NCBI RefSeq assembly: GCF_009557055.1
Contig: NZ_CP045649.1
Location: 1,153,501-1,217,500 of the forward strand
Origin: Nocardioides sp. dk884
GTDB lineage: Bacteria; Actinomycetota; Actinomycetes; Propionibacteriales; Nocardioidaceae
Direction of reading: 5' to 3'
Length of the DNA stretch: 64,000 bases
Shown: positions 8,774-16,707 of the stretch, one piece after another
Layout of the letters: each line of letters begins with the position of its first letter
Numbering within the stretch: the first letter of the stretch is position 1
The notes under the pieces: model-generated
What the model was told of the DNA's origin: nothing
The model's input: the letters and a program-made list of their open reading frames with translations, nothing else
The model's database searches: none
Made by a program: the position numbers and the translations under genes

Positions 8774-9595
8774 TCAGAGGAGCGCGGGCAGCGCCCGGGC
8801 GGCGGTGTAGACCGCCACCGCGAGCACCAGCACCGTGAACGCCGCCTGCAGGCGGTCGGTGTCGAGCCGGGCGGCCAGCCGGGCGCCGACCACCCCGGCG
8901 AGCGCCGAGGCGACGGTGAGCACCAGCACCAGCGACCAGTCGGGGCTGACGCCGCTGCCGGCGCGTACGACGAGCGCGGTGGCGCTGGTGATGGTGATGA
9001 CCACCAGCGAGGTGCCCGCGGCGTACCGCATCGGCAGGGCGAGGGCGAGCAGCAGCGCGGGCACCACGAGGAACCCGCCGCCGACGCCGAGGAACCCGGT
9101 GAGTGCGCCGACGACCGTGGCGGTGAGGAGCACCTTCAGCGCGCGCGGGCAGGCGCAGGCGAAGGTCGGGTGGAAGGTGATGATCGGGTCGTCGAGGGCC
9201 GGGCGCGCGGCGTGCGTGCCGCCGGCCCGGCCGTGGTGCAGCCGGCGCCGGGCCATGATCCCGCCGACGAGCAGCATCAGCGCGGCGAAGGCCGCGAGCA
9301 GCACGTCCTCCGCCACCAGGCTCGAGGCCCGGGCGCCGAGCACCGCGCCCACGGTGGCCACCAGCCCGAAGACCACGCCGCGGCCCAGCAGGACGTTGCC
9401 GGCGCGGTGGGCGGTCACGGCGCCGGCCAGCGAGGTCACGCCGACGACGACCAGCGAGCCCGTCGTCGCCTGCGCGGGGGACTGGTCGAGCAGGTAGACC
9501 AGCACCGGTACGGCGAGGATCGACCCACCGCCGCCGAGCGCCCCGAGGGACAGGCCGATGAGCGCGCCGGCGGCGACGGCGAGGACCAACGACAT
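8774..9595 (-). CDS. TauE/SafE family sulfite/sulfonate exporter
   Basis: A 273-residue integral membrane protein with about eight hydrophobic helices and the family pattern GLSLGALGGGGSILAVPVLVYL at the N-terminus, repeated as GFLGVGGGFLVVPALL in the second half. It is the last gene of the rhodanese and MBL-rhodanese operon, starting one base after the upstream stop. Context suggests export of sulfite or another oxidised sulfur anion made by persulfide oxidation. Confidence 0.88.
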   Translation of the reverse strand: MSLVLAVAAGALIGLSLGALGGGGSILAVPVLVYLLDQSPAQATTGSLVVVGVTSLAGAVTAHRAGNVLLGRGVVFGLVATVGAVLGARASSLVAEDVLLAAFAALMLLVGGIMARRRLHHGRAGGTHAARPALDDPIITFHPTFACACPRALKVLLTATVVGALTGFLGVGGGFLVVPALLLALALPMRYAAGTSLVVITITSATALVVRAGSGVSPDWSLVLVLTVASALAGVVGARLAARLDTDRLQAAFTVLVLAVAVYTAARALPALL

Positions 9596-9596
9596 C

Positions 9597-11033
9597 TCAG
9601 CCGCTCACCCCGGGGCCGGCCGTGGCACCGACGAGCGGGAGGCCGGCCGCGCCGGCGTTGTCGAACATGTCGTCCACCGCGACCGGGGTGCGCCCGGCGG
9701 CGGCGAGCAGGGACGCGGCGACGGCGGCGCGGTAGCCGCCGGCGCAGTGCACCCAGACCTCGCCGGCCGGCACCTCGGCGACGCGCCGGGGCAGCTCGTG
9801 GATCGCGATGTTGATCGCACCGTCGATGGCGGCCTTGCGGTGCTCGTCGGCACGACGCACGTCGAGCACGACCACCGCCCGGTGGTGGCGGACCTGGGCG
9901 AGGTCGGCGAAAGTGCCGGTCGCGAAGGCGCCGAGCTCGCGGTCGGTCCAGTCCCGGGGGCCGCCGGTCGCCTGCGCCGCGGGACGCTCGATGCCGATGC
10001 GGACCAGCTCGCGCTGGGCGGCGGCGACGTCCGCGGGGGTCTCGCCGAGCAGGGTGATCGGGGCACCCCACTCGATGAGCCAGCCCAGGTAGGTCGTGAA
10101 CGGCCCGTCGAGGCCGAAGTTGAGGGTGCCCGGCACGTGCCCGGCCGCGAACGCCGTGCGGTGGCGCAGGTCGACGACCCACTCCCCGGCCTCGAGGCGG
10201 CGGCGCAGCTCCTCGGCGTCGGCCTGCTGCACCGGCGAGAGATCGGGAGCGCCGGGTCCGGCGGCGTTGGCCGGGCCCATGTGGGCGTAGTACGCCGGCC
10301 AGGGGCCGAGGCCGGCGAGGAGCTCGCGGACGTAGGTCTCCTCGTCCTCGGTGAGCACCGGGTTGGTGCGCTTCTCCGCACCGATCGTCGAGGAGGTGGC
10401 GTCGGACTGGGTGGCGGAGCAGAACGAGCCGAACCCGTGGGTGGGGAAGACCTCGGCCTCGTCGGGCAGCTGCTCGGCGAGCCGGCGCGCCGAGGCGTGC
10501 TGGTGGCGCACCAGGGTGTCGGTGTGCTCGGCGCCCAGCAGGTCCGGGCGTCCGGTCGCGCCGTAGAGCAGCGAGCCCCCGGTGAACACGGCGTAGGCCT
10601 GCTCCCGGCCGTCGGGGGCGTCGGCCCCGTCGGGGTCCACGGCGGAGAGGGCGTAGGAGAGGTGGGTGAAGGTGTGCCCGGGGGTGGCCAGTGCACGGAC
10701 CCGCATGCGCGGGCCCACCTCGACGACCTCGCCGTCGCTGATCGGGGTGCGCTCGAAGGCCACCTCGTCGGCGGCGTTGACCAGGTAGGCAGCGCCGGTC
10801 GCGCGGGCCAGCGCGAGGCCACCGGTGACGTAGTCGTTGTGGAGGTGGGTCTCGAAGACGTGGGTCAGGCGCACGCCGTCGGCGGCGAGGATCTCCAGCA
10901 CCCTGTCGATGTCGCGCTGGGGGTCGATCACGAAGGCGACCTCGCCGTCGTGGACCACATAGCTGCGGTCGCCGAGCGAGGCGGTCTCGAGGGTGCGGAC
11001 GGTCAGGCCGGGGATCGTGTCGCGCTGGTTCAT
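9597..11033 (-). CDS. MBL-fold persulfide dioxygenase-rhodanese fusion
   Basis: A 478-residue three-domain protein. The N-terminal metallo-beta-lactamase domain has THLHND (H63, H65, D67), the mark of ETHE1/CstB-like persulfide dioxygenases. Two rhodanese modules follow. The first (about 270-360) has no Cys at the active loop (ITLLGETPAD), so it is probably inactive. The second has VHCAGGYRA and should be active. CstB proteins oxidise low-molecular-weight persulfides to thiosulfate. Start ATG 11033 (MNQRDTI), 5 nt after the rhodanese gene. Confidence 0.88.
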   Translation of the reverse strand: MNQRDTIPGLTVRTLETASLGDRSYVVHDGEVAFVIDPQRDIDRVLEILAADGVRLTHVFETHLHNDYVTGGLALARATGAAYLVNAADEVAFERTPISDGEVVEVGPRMRVRALATPGHTFTHLSYALSAVDPDGADAPDGREQAYAVFTGGSLLYGATGRPDLLGAEHTDTLVRHQHASARRLAEQLPDEAEVFPTHGFGSFCSATQSDATSSTIGAEKRTNPVLTEDEETYVRELLAGLGPWPAYYAHMGPANAAGPGAPDLSPVQQADAEELRRRLEAGEWVVDLRHRTAFAAGHVPGTLNFGLDGPFTTYLGWLIEWGAPITLLGETPADVAAAQRELVRIGIERPAAQATGGPRDWTDRELGAFATGTFADLAQVRHHRAVVVLDVRRADEHRKAAIDGAINIAIHELPRRVAEVPAGEVWVHCAGGYRAAVAASLLAAAGRTPVAVDDMFDNAGAAGLPLVGATAGPGVSG

Positions 11034-11038
11034 CGTGC

Positions 11039-11341
11039 TCACTTCTCCAGCATGCGCCCGGACCGGGCCCACGCGCTGGTGCCGCCGGCGACGTTCACGG
11101 CGTCGAAGCCGGCGCTGGTGAGGGCGTCGGTCATCGCGCTGCTGCGGTTGCCCGAGGCGCACACGACGTACACCGGCCGGCTGCGGTCGAGCTCGTCCAG
11201 GAGCCCGGTCAGTCGGCCCATCGGGATGTTCACCGCGCCGGGGACGTGGCCCTCGCGGTACTCCGCGACCTCGCGCACGTCGACGAGGGCTGCGCCCTCC
11301 TCGAGGGCCGTGGCGAGCTGCTCGATGGTGATCTCACGCAT
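11039..11341 (-). CDS. Single-domain rhodanese
   Basis: A 100-residue rhodanese with the active-site loop CASGNR starting at C61 and the DVREVAEYREGHVPGAVNIP signature. It is the first gene of the persulfide operon and begins 75 nt from the nearer of two CstR-type operators. It should move sulfane sulfur to or from the dioxygenase downstream. Confidence 0.88.
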   Translation of the reverse strand: MREITIEQLATALEEGAALVDVREVAEYREGHVPGAVNIPMGRLTGLLDELDRSRPVYVVCASGNRSSAMTDALTSAGFDAVNVAGGTSAWARSGRMLEK

Positions 11342-11382
11342 GGAGGCTGTCCTTTCCGGGCGGCGGGCCGCCCTGCTCGATG

Positions 11383-11398
11383 AACCCCCTGGGGGGTT
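11383..11398. promoter_or_regulatory. CstR/CsoR-type operator 1
   Basis: AACCCCCTGGGGGGTT is a near-perfect dyad. Its C5-G5 core matches operators of CsoR/CstR regulators. It lies between the divergent rhodanese operon and the csoR-family gene, nearer the rhodanese. Confidence 0.75.
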
Positions 11399-11415
11399 GA
11401 TCGCCACGCTAACAG

Positions 11416-11431
11416 AACCCCCAGGGGGGTT
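11416..11431. promoter_or_regulatory. CstR/CsoR-type operator 2
   Basis: AACCCCCAGGGGGGTT, the second copy, is centred 33 bp (about three helical turns) from operator 1. The pair would let one repressor control both divergent transcripts. Confidence 0.75.
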
Positions 11432-11478
11432 GTACAGTTCAGGGTGCTGCGCTGCCCGACGACTTCAAGGAGACCCGC

Positions 11479-11745
11479 ATGGACCTCGACCCCACCGACA
11501 CCAAGGCGATCATCACGCGCATGAAGCGCGCGAACGGTCACCTCGCGAGCGTCATCCGGATGATGGAGGAGGGCTCGGACTGCGAGTCGGTGCTCACCCA
11601 GCTCGCCGCGGTCAACAAGGCCCTCTCCCGCGCCGGCTACGCCATCGTGGCGACCGGTCTCCAGCAGTGCCTCGCCGACAGCGACGAGGGCCTCGACGGG
11701 GTGGACGTCAAGAAGATGGAGAAGCTCTTCCTGGCGCTGGCCTGA
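11479..11745 (+). CDS. cstR: CsoR-family repressor, CstR-like persulfide sensor
   Basis: An 88-residue all-helical metal-sensitive regulator of the DUF156 family (MKRANGHLASVIRMMEEGSDC). C35 and C64 match the two conserved Cys of the family. The His that copper-sensing CsoR uses four residues before the second Cys is Gly60 here. That two-Cys, no-His pattern is the CstR type, which senses persulfides by forming a cross-link. The neighbouring sulfur operon and the twin operators agree. Copper sensing is unlikely, but not excluded without experiment. Confidence 0.82.
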   Translation: MDLDPTDTKAIITRMKRANGHLASVIRMMEEGSDCESVLTQLAAVNKALSRAGYAIVATGLQQCLADSDEGLDGVDVKKMEKLFLALA

Positions 11746-11801
11746 GCCGCTGGGCTCCTGACCTGCTGGGACGGCGGCTGACGCCGGGCGAACCGCGTCA
11801 C

Positions 11802-11807
11802 TAGGCT
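11802..11807 (+). promoter_or_regulatory. -10 hexamer TAGGCT of the SMP-30 gene
   Basis: TAGGCT lies 7 nt before the GTG at 11815. There is no Shine-Dalgarno sequence, so a leaderless transcript is likely. Confidence 0.45.
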
Positions 11808-11814
11808 GCGCCGC

Positions 11815-12651
11815 GTGAGCGCACCCTTCGACGTCGTCCTGTCCGGCCTGGCCTTCCCCGAGTGCCCGCGGTGGTACGACGGGGCGCTGTGGCTCACCGA
11901 CGTGGCGGCCGGCCAGGTGCAGCGCTGGGCCCCCGGCACCGAGGGCGCCGAGGTGGTCTGCGAGGTCGAGGGCCACCCGGCCGGCACCGGCTTCCTCCCC
12001 GACGGCCGGCTGCTCGTCGCGGCCGGCGATCGGCGCCAGGTGCTGCGCCGCGAGCACGACGGCAGTCTCGTCGTGCACGCCGACCTCTCCCACCTCGCGA
12101 CCGCGCAGCTCAACGACATGCACGTCACCCCGGACGGGCGCGCCTATGTCGGCAACTACGGCGACGACAGCGCGCCGCCGGCGCCGCCGAAGCCGGCCGT
12201 GCTCGCGCTGGTGTCGCCCGAGGGCGAGGTGCGCCCCGCGGCCGACGGCATGCTGTTCGCCAACGGCATCGCGACCACCACCGACGGCGGCACGCTCGTG
12301 GTCGCCGAGACCCGGGCGACGCCGGGCCGGCTCACCCGGTTCCGCGTCGAGGCGGACGGCTCGCTCGCCGATCGCCAGGTGCTCGCCGAGCTGGATCCCG
12401 GTGTCCTGCCGGACGGCATCGCCCTCGACGAGGAGTCCGTGTGGGTCGCCTCGCCGTTCACCGACCAGGTGCTGCGCGTCGACCTCGCCGACGGCCGGCT
12501 GCGCGAGGTGCTCGCCGTCCCCACGCCGTACGCCGTGGCGCTGGGCGGGGCCGACGGCCGCGACCTGTTCGTCTGCACGGCCCCGACCTGGGTCCCCGCC
12601 GACGCCCTCGCCGCGCGCGGCGGGCAGGTGCTGCGGGCGCGGATCGGCTAG
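11815..12651 (+). CDS. SMP-30/gluconolactonase/LRE family protein
   Basis: A 278-residue beta-propeller hydrolase: FPECPRWYDGALWLTDV at the start (metal Glu), then GFLPDGRLLVA, LNDMHVTPDGRAYVGNYGDD (the Asn and Asp ligands) and LPDGIALDEESVWVASPF. Members hydrolyse sugar lactones or organophosphates; which one is not visible here. GTG start at 11815. Its stop overlaps the convergent YjbR gene by 4 bp. Confidence 0.82.
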   Translation: MSAPFDVVLSGLAFPECPRWYDGALWLTDVAAGQVQRWAPGTEGAEVVCEVEGHPAGTGFLPDGRLLVAAGDRRQVLRREHDGSLVVHADLSHLATAQLNDMHVTPDGRAYVGNYGDDSAPPAPPKPAVLALVSPEGEVRPAADGMLFANGIATTTDGGTLVVAETRATPGRLTRFRVEADGSLADRQVLAELDPGVLPDGIALDEESVWVASPFTDQVLRVDLADGRLREVLAVPTPYAVALGGADGRDLFVCTAPTWVPADALAARGGQVLRARIG

Positions 12652-13028
12652 CCGCCCTGAGCCGGCGGCCGGTCCACCTGGGCCGCCAGGTGCGCGGGGG
12701 CGCGCAGGCAGTAGGACTCGGTGAGCAGCTCGGCCAGCTCCTGCCAGTTGGTGTCGTCATCGAGCAGCAGGCCGACGACGTCGGCGCCGTAGCCCACGCG
12801 GAAGTACGGCGGGCCCAGGTGCTCGAAGGCCATCACCTCGTCGGGCTCGGCGCGGAAGGTGATGCGGAACAGCCCGTCCTCGCCCCCGAAGACGTGCGCC
12901 ACGGTCGCGGAGCCGACCCGCCAGCGCACCCCGACCCAGGCAGGCTCGGACGCGCACTGGGGGAGCGCGGACAGGACGGCGTCGATGCGCCGCACCCACT
13001 CCTTCGGAACCTCGGGTCGCGCAGCCAT
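12648..13028 (-). CDS. MmcQ/YjbR family protein
   Basis: A 126-residue protein with the YjbR-like CyaY fold pattern: GVRWRVGSATVAHVFGGEDGLFRITFRAEPDE, then GPPYFRVGYGADVVGLLLDDDTNWQELAELLTESYCLRAP. The family is often called DNA-binding on structural grounds only. A GACAAT hexamer 6 nt before the ATG (13035-13040) suggests a leaderless mRNA. Confidence 0.75.
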   Translation of the reverse strand: MAARPEVPKEWVRRIDAVLSALPQCASEPAWVGVRWRVGSATVAHVFGGEDGLFRITFRAEPDEVMAFEHLGPPYFRVGYGADVVGLLLDDDTNWQELAELLTESYCLRAPAHLAAQVDRPPAQGG

Positions 13029-13083
13029 GGCCCCATTGTCGGACCCGGCACCGACAGTCCCGGGCGGGCCCCGGGCGGCCGGC

Positions 13084-13710
13084 TCAGCCGAGGGCCAGGC
13101 TCGCGGCGATGAGGATCATCGTGGCCGCGATGAGCACCTCCAGCACCTGCCAGGCCCGGGGCCGGGAGAGCAGGGGCGCCAGCACGCGCGCGCCGTATCC
13201 GAGGCCGCTGAACCAGGCCAGGCTGGCGGTGATGGCCCCGATCGCGAACCACCAGCGCCCGTCCAGCCCGCCGCCGGCCGTGGCGTGGGTCGCCGCGATC
13301 GAGCCGATCAGCAGCACGGTGTCGAGGTAGACGTGCGGGTTGAGCCAGGTCAGCGCCACGGCCCGGGCGACGACCGTGCGGCGGGACTCCGCGCGCGCCG
13401 CGGCGAGGCCGCCGGCATGCAGCGACCCGGGGCGGAGTGCTCGGCGCAGCGAGGCGACGGCGTAGGCGAGCAGGAAGGCGACGCCGAGCCAGCGGACGAC
13501 GTCGATCACCCACCCGGCGTGGTCGATGACGGCGCCGATGCCGCCGACCCCTGCGGTGATCAGGACGGCGTCGGAGACCGCGCAGACGGTCACCACCGCG
13601 CCGACGTGGTGGCGCAGCAGCCCCTGGCGGAGCACGTAGGCGTTCTGGGCGCCGATGGCGACGATGAGGGAGCCGCCGGTCAGGAACCCGGCGAGGGCGG
13701 TGTCGAGCAC
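13084..13710 (-). CDS. lysE: LysE/ArgO family amino-acid exporter
   Basis: A 208-residue membrane protein. The start VLDTALAGFLTGGSLIVAIGAQNAYVLRQGLLR is a very strong LysE signature, followed by five to six helices and NPHVYLDTVLLIG. It should export L-lysine and/or arginine. GTG at 13710 is chosen because TACGGT lies exactly 6 nt upstream and the longer frame to 13764 adds a non-membrane tail. It is divergent from its likely regulator lysG, with two dyads between them. Confidence 0.9.
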   Translation of the reverse strand: MLDTALAGFLTGGSLIVAIGAQNAYVLRQGLLRHHVGAVVTVCAVSDAVLITAGVGGIGAVIDHAGWVIDVVRWLGVAFLLAYAVASLRRALRPGSLHAGGLAAARAESRRTVVARAVALTWLNPHVYLDTVLLIGSIAATHATAGGGLDGRWWFAIGAITASLAWFSGLGYGARVLAPLLSRPRAWQVLEVLIAATMILIAASLALG

Positions 13711-13716
13711 GGGTCG

Positions 13717-13722
13717 ACCGTA
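13717..13722 (-). promoter_or_regulatory. -10 hexamer TACGGT of lysE
   Basis: On the minus strand TACGGT is followed by 6 nt and then the GTG at 13710. This supports the shorter lysE start and a leaderless mRNA. Confidence 0.5.
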
Positions 13723-13755
13723 GGGTCGCCGCCCGGTGAAGACCAGCGAATGATC

Positions 13756-13780
13756 CTTCAGCACCTGAAGCTGCGCTTCA
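13756..13780. promoter_or_regulatory. Two overlapping LysG-type dyads
   Basis: CTTCAG-CAC-CTGAAG (13756-13770) and TGAAGC-TGC-GCTTCA (13766-13780) are both perfect 6-3-6 inverted repeats sharing five bases, centred 10 bp apart. They sit between lysE and lysG, where LysR-family regulators bind. Confidence 0.7.
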
Positions 13781-13799
13781 CTCGGTGTTGACTGGGGCC

Positions 13800-14711
13800 A
13801 TGCGCTTCGACCCGGCTCAGCTCGAGACCCTGACCGTCATCCTCGAGGAGGGGTCCTTCGAGGGGGCGGCCCGCCGACTGCACCTCACGCCCAGTGCGGT
13901 CAGCCAGCGGGTGCGCGCCCTGGAGCGCGCCGCGGGACAGGTGTTGGTGCGACGCACCTCGCCGGTCACCGTGGTGCCCGCCGGCGAGCCGCTCGTGCGT
14001 CTGGGCCGCCAGCTGCGGCTGCTCGCGGCGGAGGCGGCCGTGGCGCTCGGCGGGGACCCCGGCGCCGAGGAGGTGCTTGAGCTGTCGGTGGCGGTGAACG
14101 CCGACTCCCTCGCCACCTGGTTCCGCCCGGTGCTGGCGGCGGGCGCCGGGCGCGCCGCCACCGCGCTGCGCCTGCACGTCGAGGACGAGAGCTTCTCCCA
14201 CGACCTGCTGCGTCGCGGCGAGGTGCTCGCGGCGGTGACCAGTGAGCCGCGGCCGGTGCAGGGCTGCTCGGTCGAGCCGCTCGGCCTGCTGCGCTACCGG
14301 GCGGCGAGCGCGCCGTGGCTGCTGGAGCGTCATCGCCGCGGCCGCGGGGTCGACTGGGGGGGGATGCCGCTGGTGGTCTTCAACGAGCGGGACCGGCTCC
14401 AAGACCAGGTCCTCGAGGGTCGCGGGTCGGCGCGGCCGGCCGTGGTGCACCGGGTGCCGAGCACGGCGGACTTCCTCGAGGCGATCCGGTGCGGTCTCGG
14501 CTGGGGCATGCTGCCCGAGCCCCAGCTCGCGCCGGCCGTCGCCGCAGGCGAGCTGGTGCGGCTGCCCGGTCCGGCGCCGGTCGACGTGGGGCTGCACTGG
14601 CAGCGCTGGCGCCTGGAGAGCGCGGCGCTGGACGCGTTGACCGGCGACGTACGACGGGCCGCCACGTCGCTGCGTCGGCCGCACGGCGTGGCTCTCGCCC
14701 CGGGGACCTGA
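13800..14711 (+). CDS. lysG: LysR-family regulator LysG/ArgP
   Basis: A 303-residue LysR-type regulator. The winged HTH is at residues 6-60 (LETLTVILEEGSFEGAARRLHLTPSAVSQRVRALE) and the effector domain follows. Divergent placement from lysE with dyads between is the classic lysG-lysE pair, in which LysG activates export when basic amino acids accumulate. ATG 13800 is preferred to ATG 13785; TTGACT is 6 nt upstream. Confidence 0.9.
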   Translation: MRFDPAQLETLTVILEEGSFEGAARRLHLTPSAVSQRVRALERAAGQVLVRRTSPVTVVPAGEPLVRLGRQLRLLAAEAAVALGGDPGAEEVLELSVAVNADSLATWFRPVLAAGAGRAATALRLHVEDESFSHDLLRRGEVLAAVTSEPRPVQGCSVEPLGLLRYRAASAPWLLERHRRGRGVDWGGMPLVVFNERDRLQDQVLEGRGSARPAVVHRVPSTADFLEAIRCGLGWGMLPEPQLAPAVAAGELVRLPGPAPVDVGLHWQRWRLESAALDALTGDVRRAATSLRRPHGVALAPGT

Positions 14712-14772
14712 TCGGCCTCTAGGGTGACCGCGAGTCGGCCGATGTGGCGGGCATCACGATCGGGGGACGAGG

Positions 14773-15606
14773 ATGAGCGAGGCTGGCAACGAGGGGGAGA
14801 GCGGGGCGACCCTCGTCGAGGGACCCGACACCGTCGAGGACCTGCAGCGCCGGGTGCGTCGGCTCCGACGCCGGCTCAAGACGGCCGAGTCCGAGGTGCG
14901 CCGCGTGCGCAGCGGGCTGAGCGAGGCCCGCCACGACCTCCCCGCGACGGTGGAGCGGACGATCGAGCAGGTCGTCGCGGAGCGGCTCTCCTTCCTCGGC
15001 GAGCACCACCTGCGCAACCTCGCGACGGTGGTGAGCGACCTTGAGCTGGCCGGCGTGCCCGGGATCATGATCGAGGCCGGGACCGCTCGCGGTGGCTCCG
15101 CGATCGTGATCGCCGCGGCCAAGGCCGCACAGCGCCCGCTGGTCGTCTACGACGTCTTCGACACCATCCCGGCGCCGGGCGAGCAGGACGGCGAGGACGT
15201 CCACGACCGCTACCGCACGATCGCCGCCGGCGAGGCCCGCGGCCTCGACGGGGAGGTCTACTACGGCTACCGCGAGGACCTGCACGCGGAGGTCCGCGAG
15301 TCCTTCGCCCGCCTGGGTGTCACGGTGGAGGAGCACGCGGTCGAGCTGGTCAAGGGGCTGTTCGAGGACACCGTCCATCCGCAGGGCCCGGTCGCGTTCG
15401 CGCACCTCGACGGCGACTGGTACGACTCGACCATGGTCTGCCTGGAGCGGATCGCACCCCGGCTCTCGGTCGGCGGTCGGCTGGTGATCGACGACTACTA
15501 CAACTGGTCGGGCTGCCGGCGCGCCGTGGACGACTACTTCGAGGGCCGTCAGGGGTTCGAGCTGCGCGAGCGCGCCAAGCTGCACGTGGTCCGCACCACG
15601 CCGTGA
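14773..15606 (+). CDS. TylF/MycF-like SAM methyltransferase with coiled-coil N-terminus
   Basis: A 277-residue protein. Residues 20-60 (DLQRRVRRLRRRLKTAESEVRR) form a charged coiled coil. The rest matches TylF/MycF-type O-methyltransferases: IMIEAGTARGGSAIVIA (SAM site), VYDVFDTIPAPG, and HLDGDWYDSTMVCLERI followed by GGRLVIDDYYNWSGCRRAVDDY (Mg-binding acids). Relatives methylate sugar hydroxyls in macrolides, but no polyketide genes are near. It precedes a 2OG-oxygenase-like gene by 180 bp. A role in cell-surface glycan tailoring is possible. Confidence 0.8.
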   Translation: MSEAGNEGESGATLVEGPDTVEDLQRRVRRLRRRLKTAESEVRRVRSGLSEARHDLPATVERTIEQVVAERLSFLGEHHLRNLATVVSDLELAGVPGIMIEAGTARGGSAIVIAAAKAAQRPLVVYDVFDTIPAPGEQDGEDVHDRYRTIAAGEARGLDGEVYYGYREDLHAEVRESFARLGVTVEEHAVELVKGLFEDTVHPQGPVAFAHLDGDWYDSTMVCLERIAPRLSVGGRLVIDDYYNWSGCRRAVDDYFEGRQGFELRERAKLHVVRTTP

Positions 15607-15786
15607 GCGGACCTGAGGTCACCTGACTAGTCCGGTCGCCGGTGATCGGTGGTGGCGATACCGCGAATCGATGATGCCGTGCGGTCGTGGTCGCGCGGCG
15701 CACGCAAGCTGCGATGGAGTTTCGGCTCTTGCCCTCGGATTCGAGTCGCTTCTCGGTGCGCCGAACCGGAACGACCAGGAGTCCGC

Positions 15787-16707
15787 ATGAACCCCACCCT
15801 GACCCGACTCGGCAACCGTGCCAAGCGCGAGGTCGTCCACCGGTTCCCGCCCGCGAGCTGGTACGCCGACGCGCGCCGGGCGGCCGCGGTCGAGCGGCAC
15901 CGCCCGCTGCTTCCCGAGCTCGCGCCCGCCCAGCGCGCCCAGGTGCGGCTGCTGCAGGAGCACGGCTTCGTCGGCGCCCGCTGGGACCATCTCGGCCTGC
16001 CGGGGACCGAGGAGCTCAAGGCACTGCTGCTCCAGCTCGCCGGTCTGCTCGCCGACCAGTCGGCGCGGGGGAGGCACTCGGTGCTGCTCGGGCGCGATGA
16101 GACCCTCGAGGACATCCGGTTGTGGCAGTGGGGCCTGCGCCCGGAGGTGCTGGACCTGGTCGAGAACCACCTCGGCGTGCCGGTGCGCTACTTCGGCCCT
16201 CTCGTGCACCGCGAGGTCGCCGACGGGCGCACGGTGGACACCCGGCAGTGGCACCGTGACATCGAGGACATGCGGATGGTGAAGATGCTGGTCTGGCTCA
16301 ACGACGTGGACGACGACGGCGGCCCGTTCACCTACATCCCGCGGCGTACCTCCGAGGCGGCCGCGCGCGAGCTGCGCTACGTCGGCGGGTTCGTGAGCGA
16401 CGACCGGTTCGCCGAGGTGGTCGCGCCCTCGATCTGGCGGCGGGTGACCGGCCCGCAGTGGACAGCGGGGATGCCCGACACCGCGCGGATCTTCCACCGG
16501 GCCGCGCCCCCGGTGGCGCGCGACCGCTACTCGATGACCTTCACCTGGATGACGCGCCGCCCGCTCGCGACCATGCCGGCCCCGGCCTGGCGCCCCGACC
16601 AGGTGCGCCGCTGCGTCGCCGGCCTGGACTCCCGCCAGCGCCTCGCCCTGCCGCCGGCGATGCTGGCGGCGGAGGCGGGGCGCACGCGCCGGTCGCGGCT
16701 CAGGTGA
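15787..16707 (+). CDS. Phytanoyl-CoA dioxygenase-like 2OG/Fe(II) enzyme
   Basis: A 306-residue protein. The metal triad is suggested by HRDIEDMRMVKMLVWLND (HxD) and a distal His in RIFHRAAPPVARDRYSMTF, with the Arg needed for 2-oxoglutarate. GGPFTYIPRRTS is the usual following turn. These enzymes hydroxylate small molecules or glycans. ATG 15787 (MNPTLTRLG) is used rather than the open upstream frame from 15649. Substrate is unknown; the methyltransferase before it may act in the same pathway. Confidence 0.72.
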   Translation: MNPTLTRLGNRAKREVVHRFPPASWYADARRAAAVERHRPLLPELAPAQRAQVRLLQEHGFVGARWDHLGLPGTEELKALLLQLAGLLADQSARGRHSVLLGRDETLEDIRLWQWGLRPEVLDLVENHLGVPVRYFGPLVHREVADGRTVDTRQWHRDIEDMRMVKMLVWLNDVDDDGGPFTYIPRRTSEAAARELRYVGGFVSDDRFAEVVAPSIWRRVTGPQWTAGMPDTARIFHRAAPPVARDRYSMTFTWMTRRPLATMPAPAWRPDQVRRCVAGLDSRQRLALPPAMLAAEAGRTRRSRLR

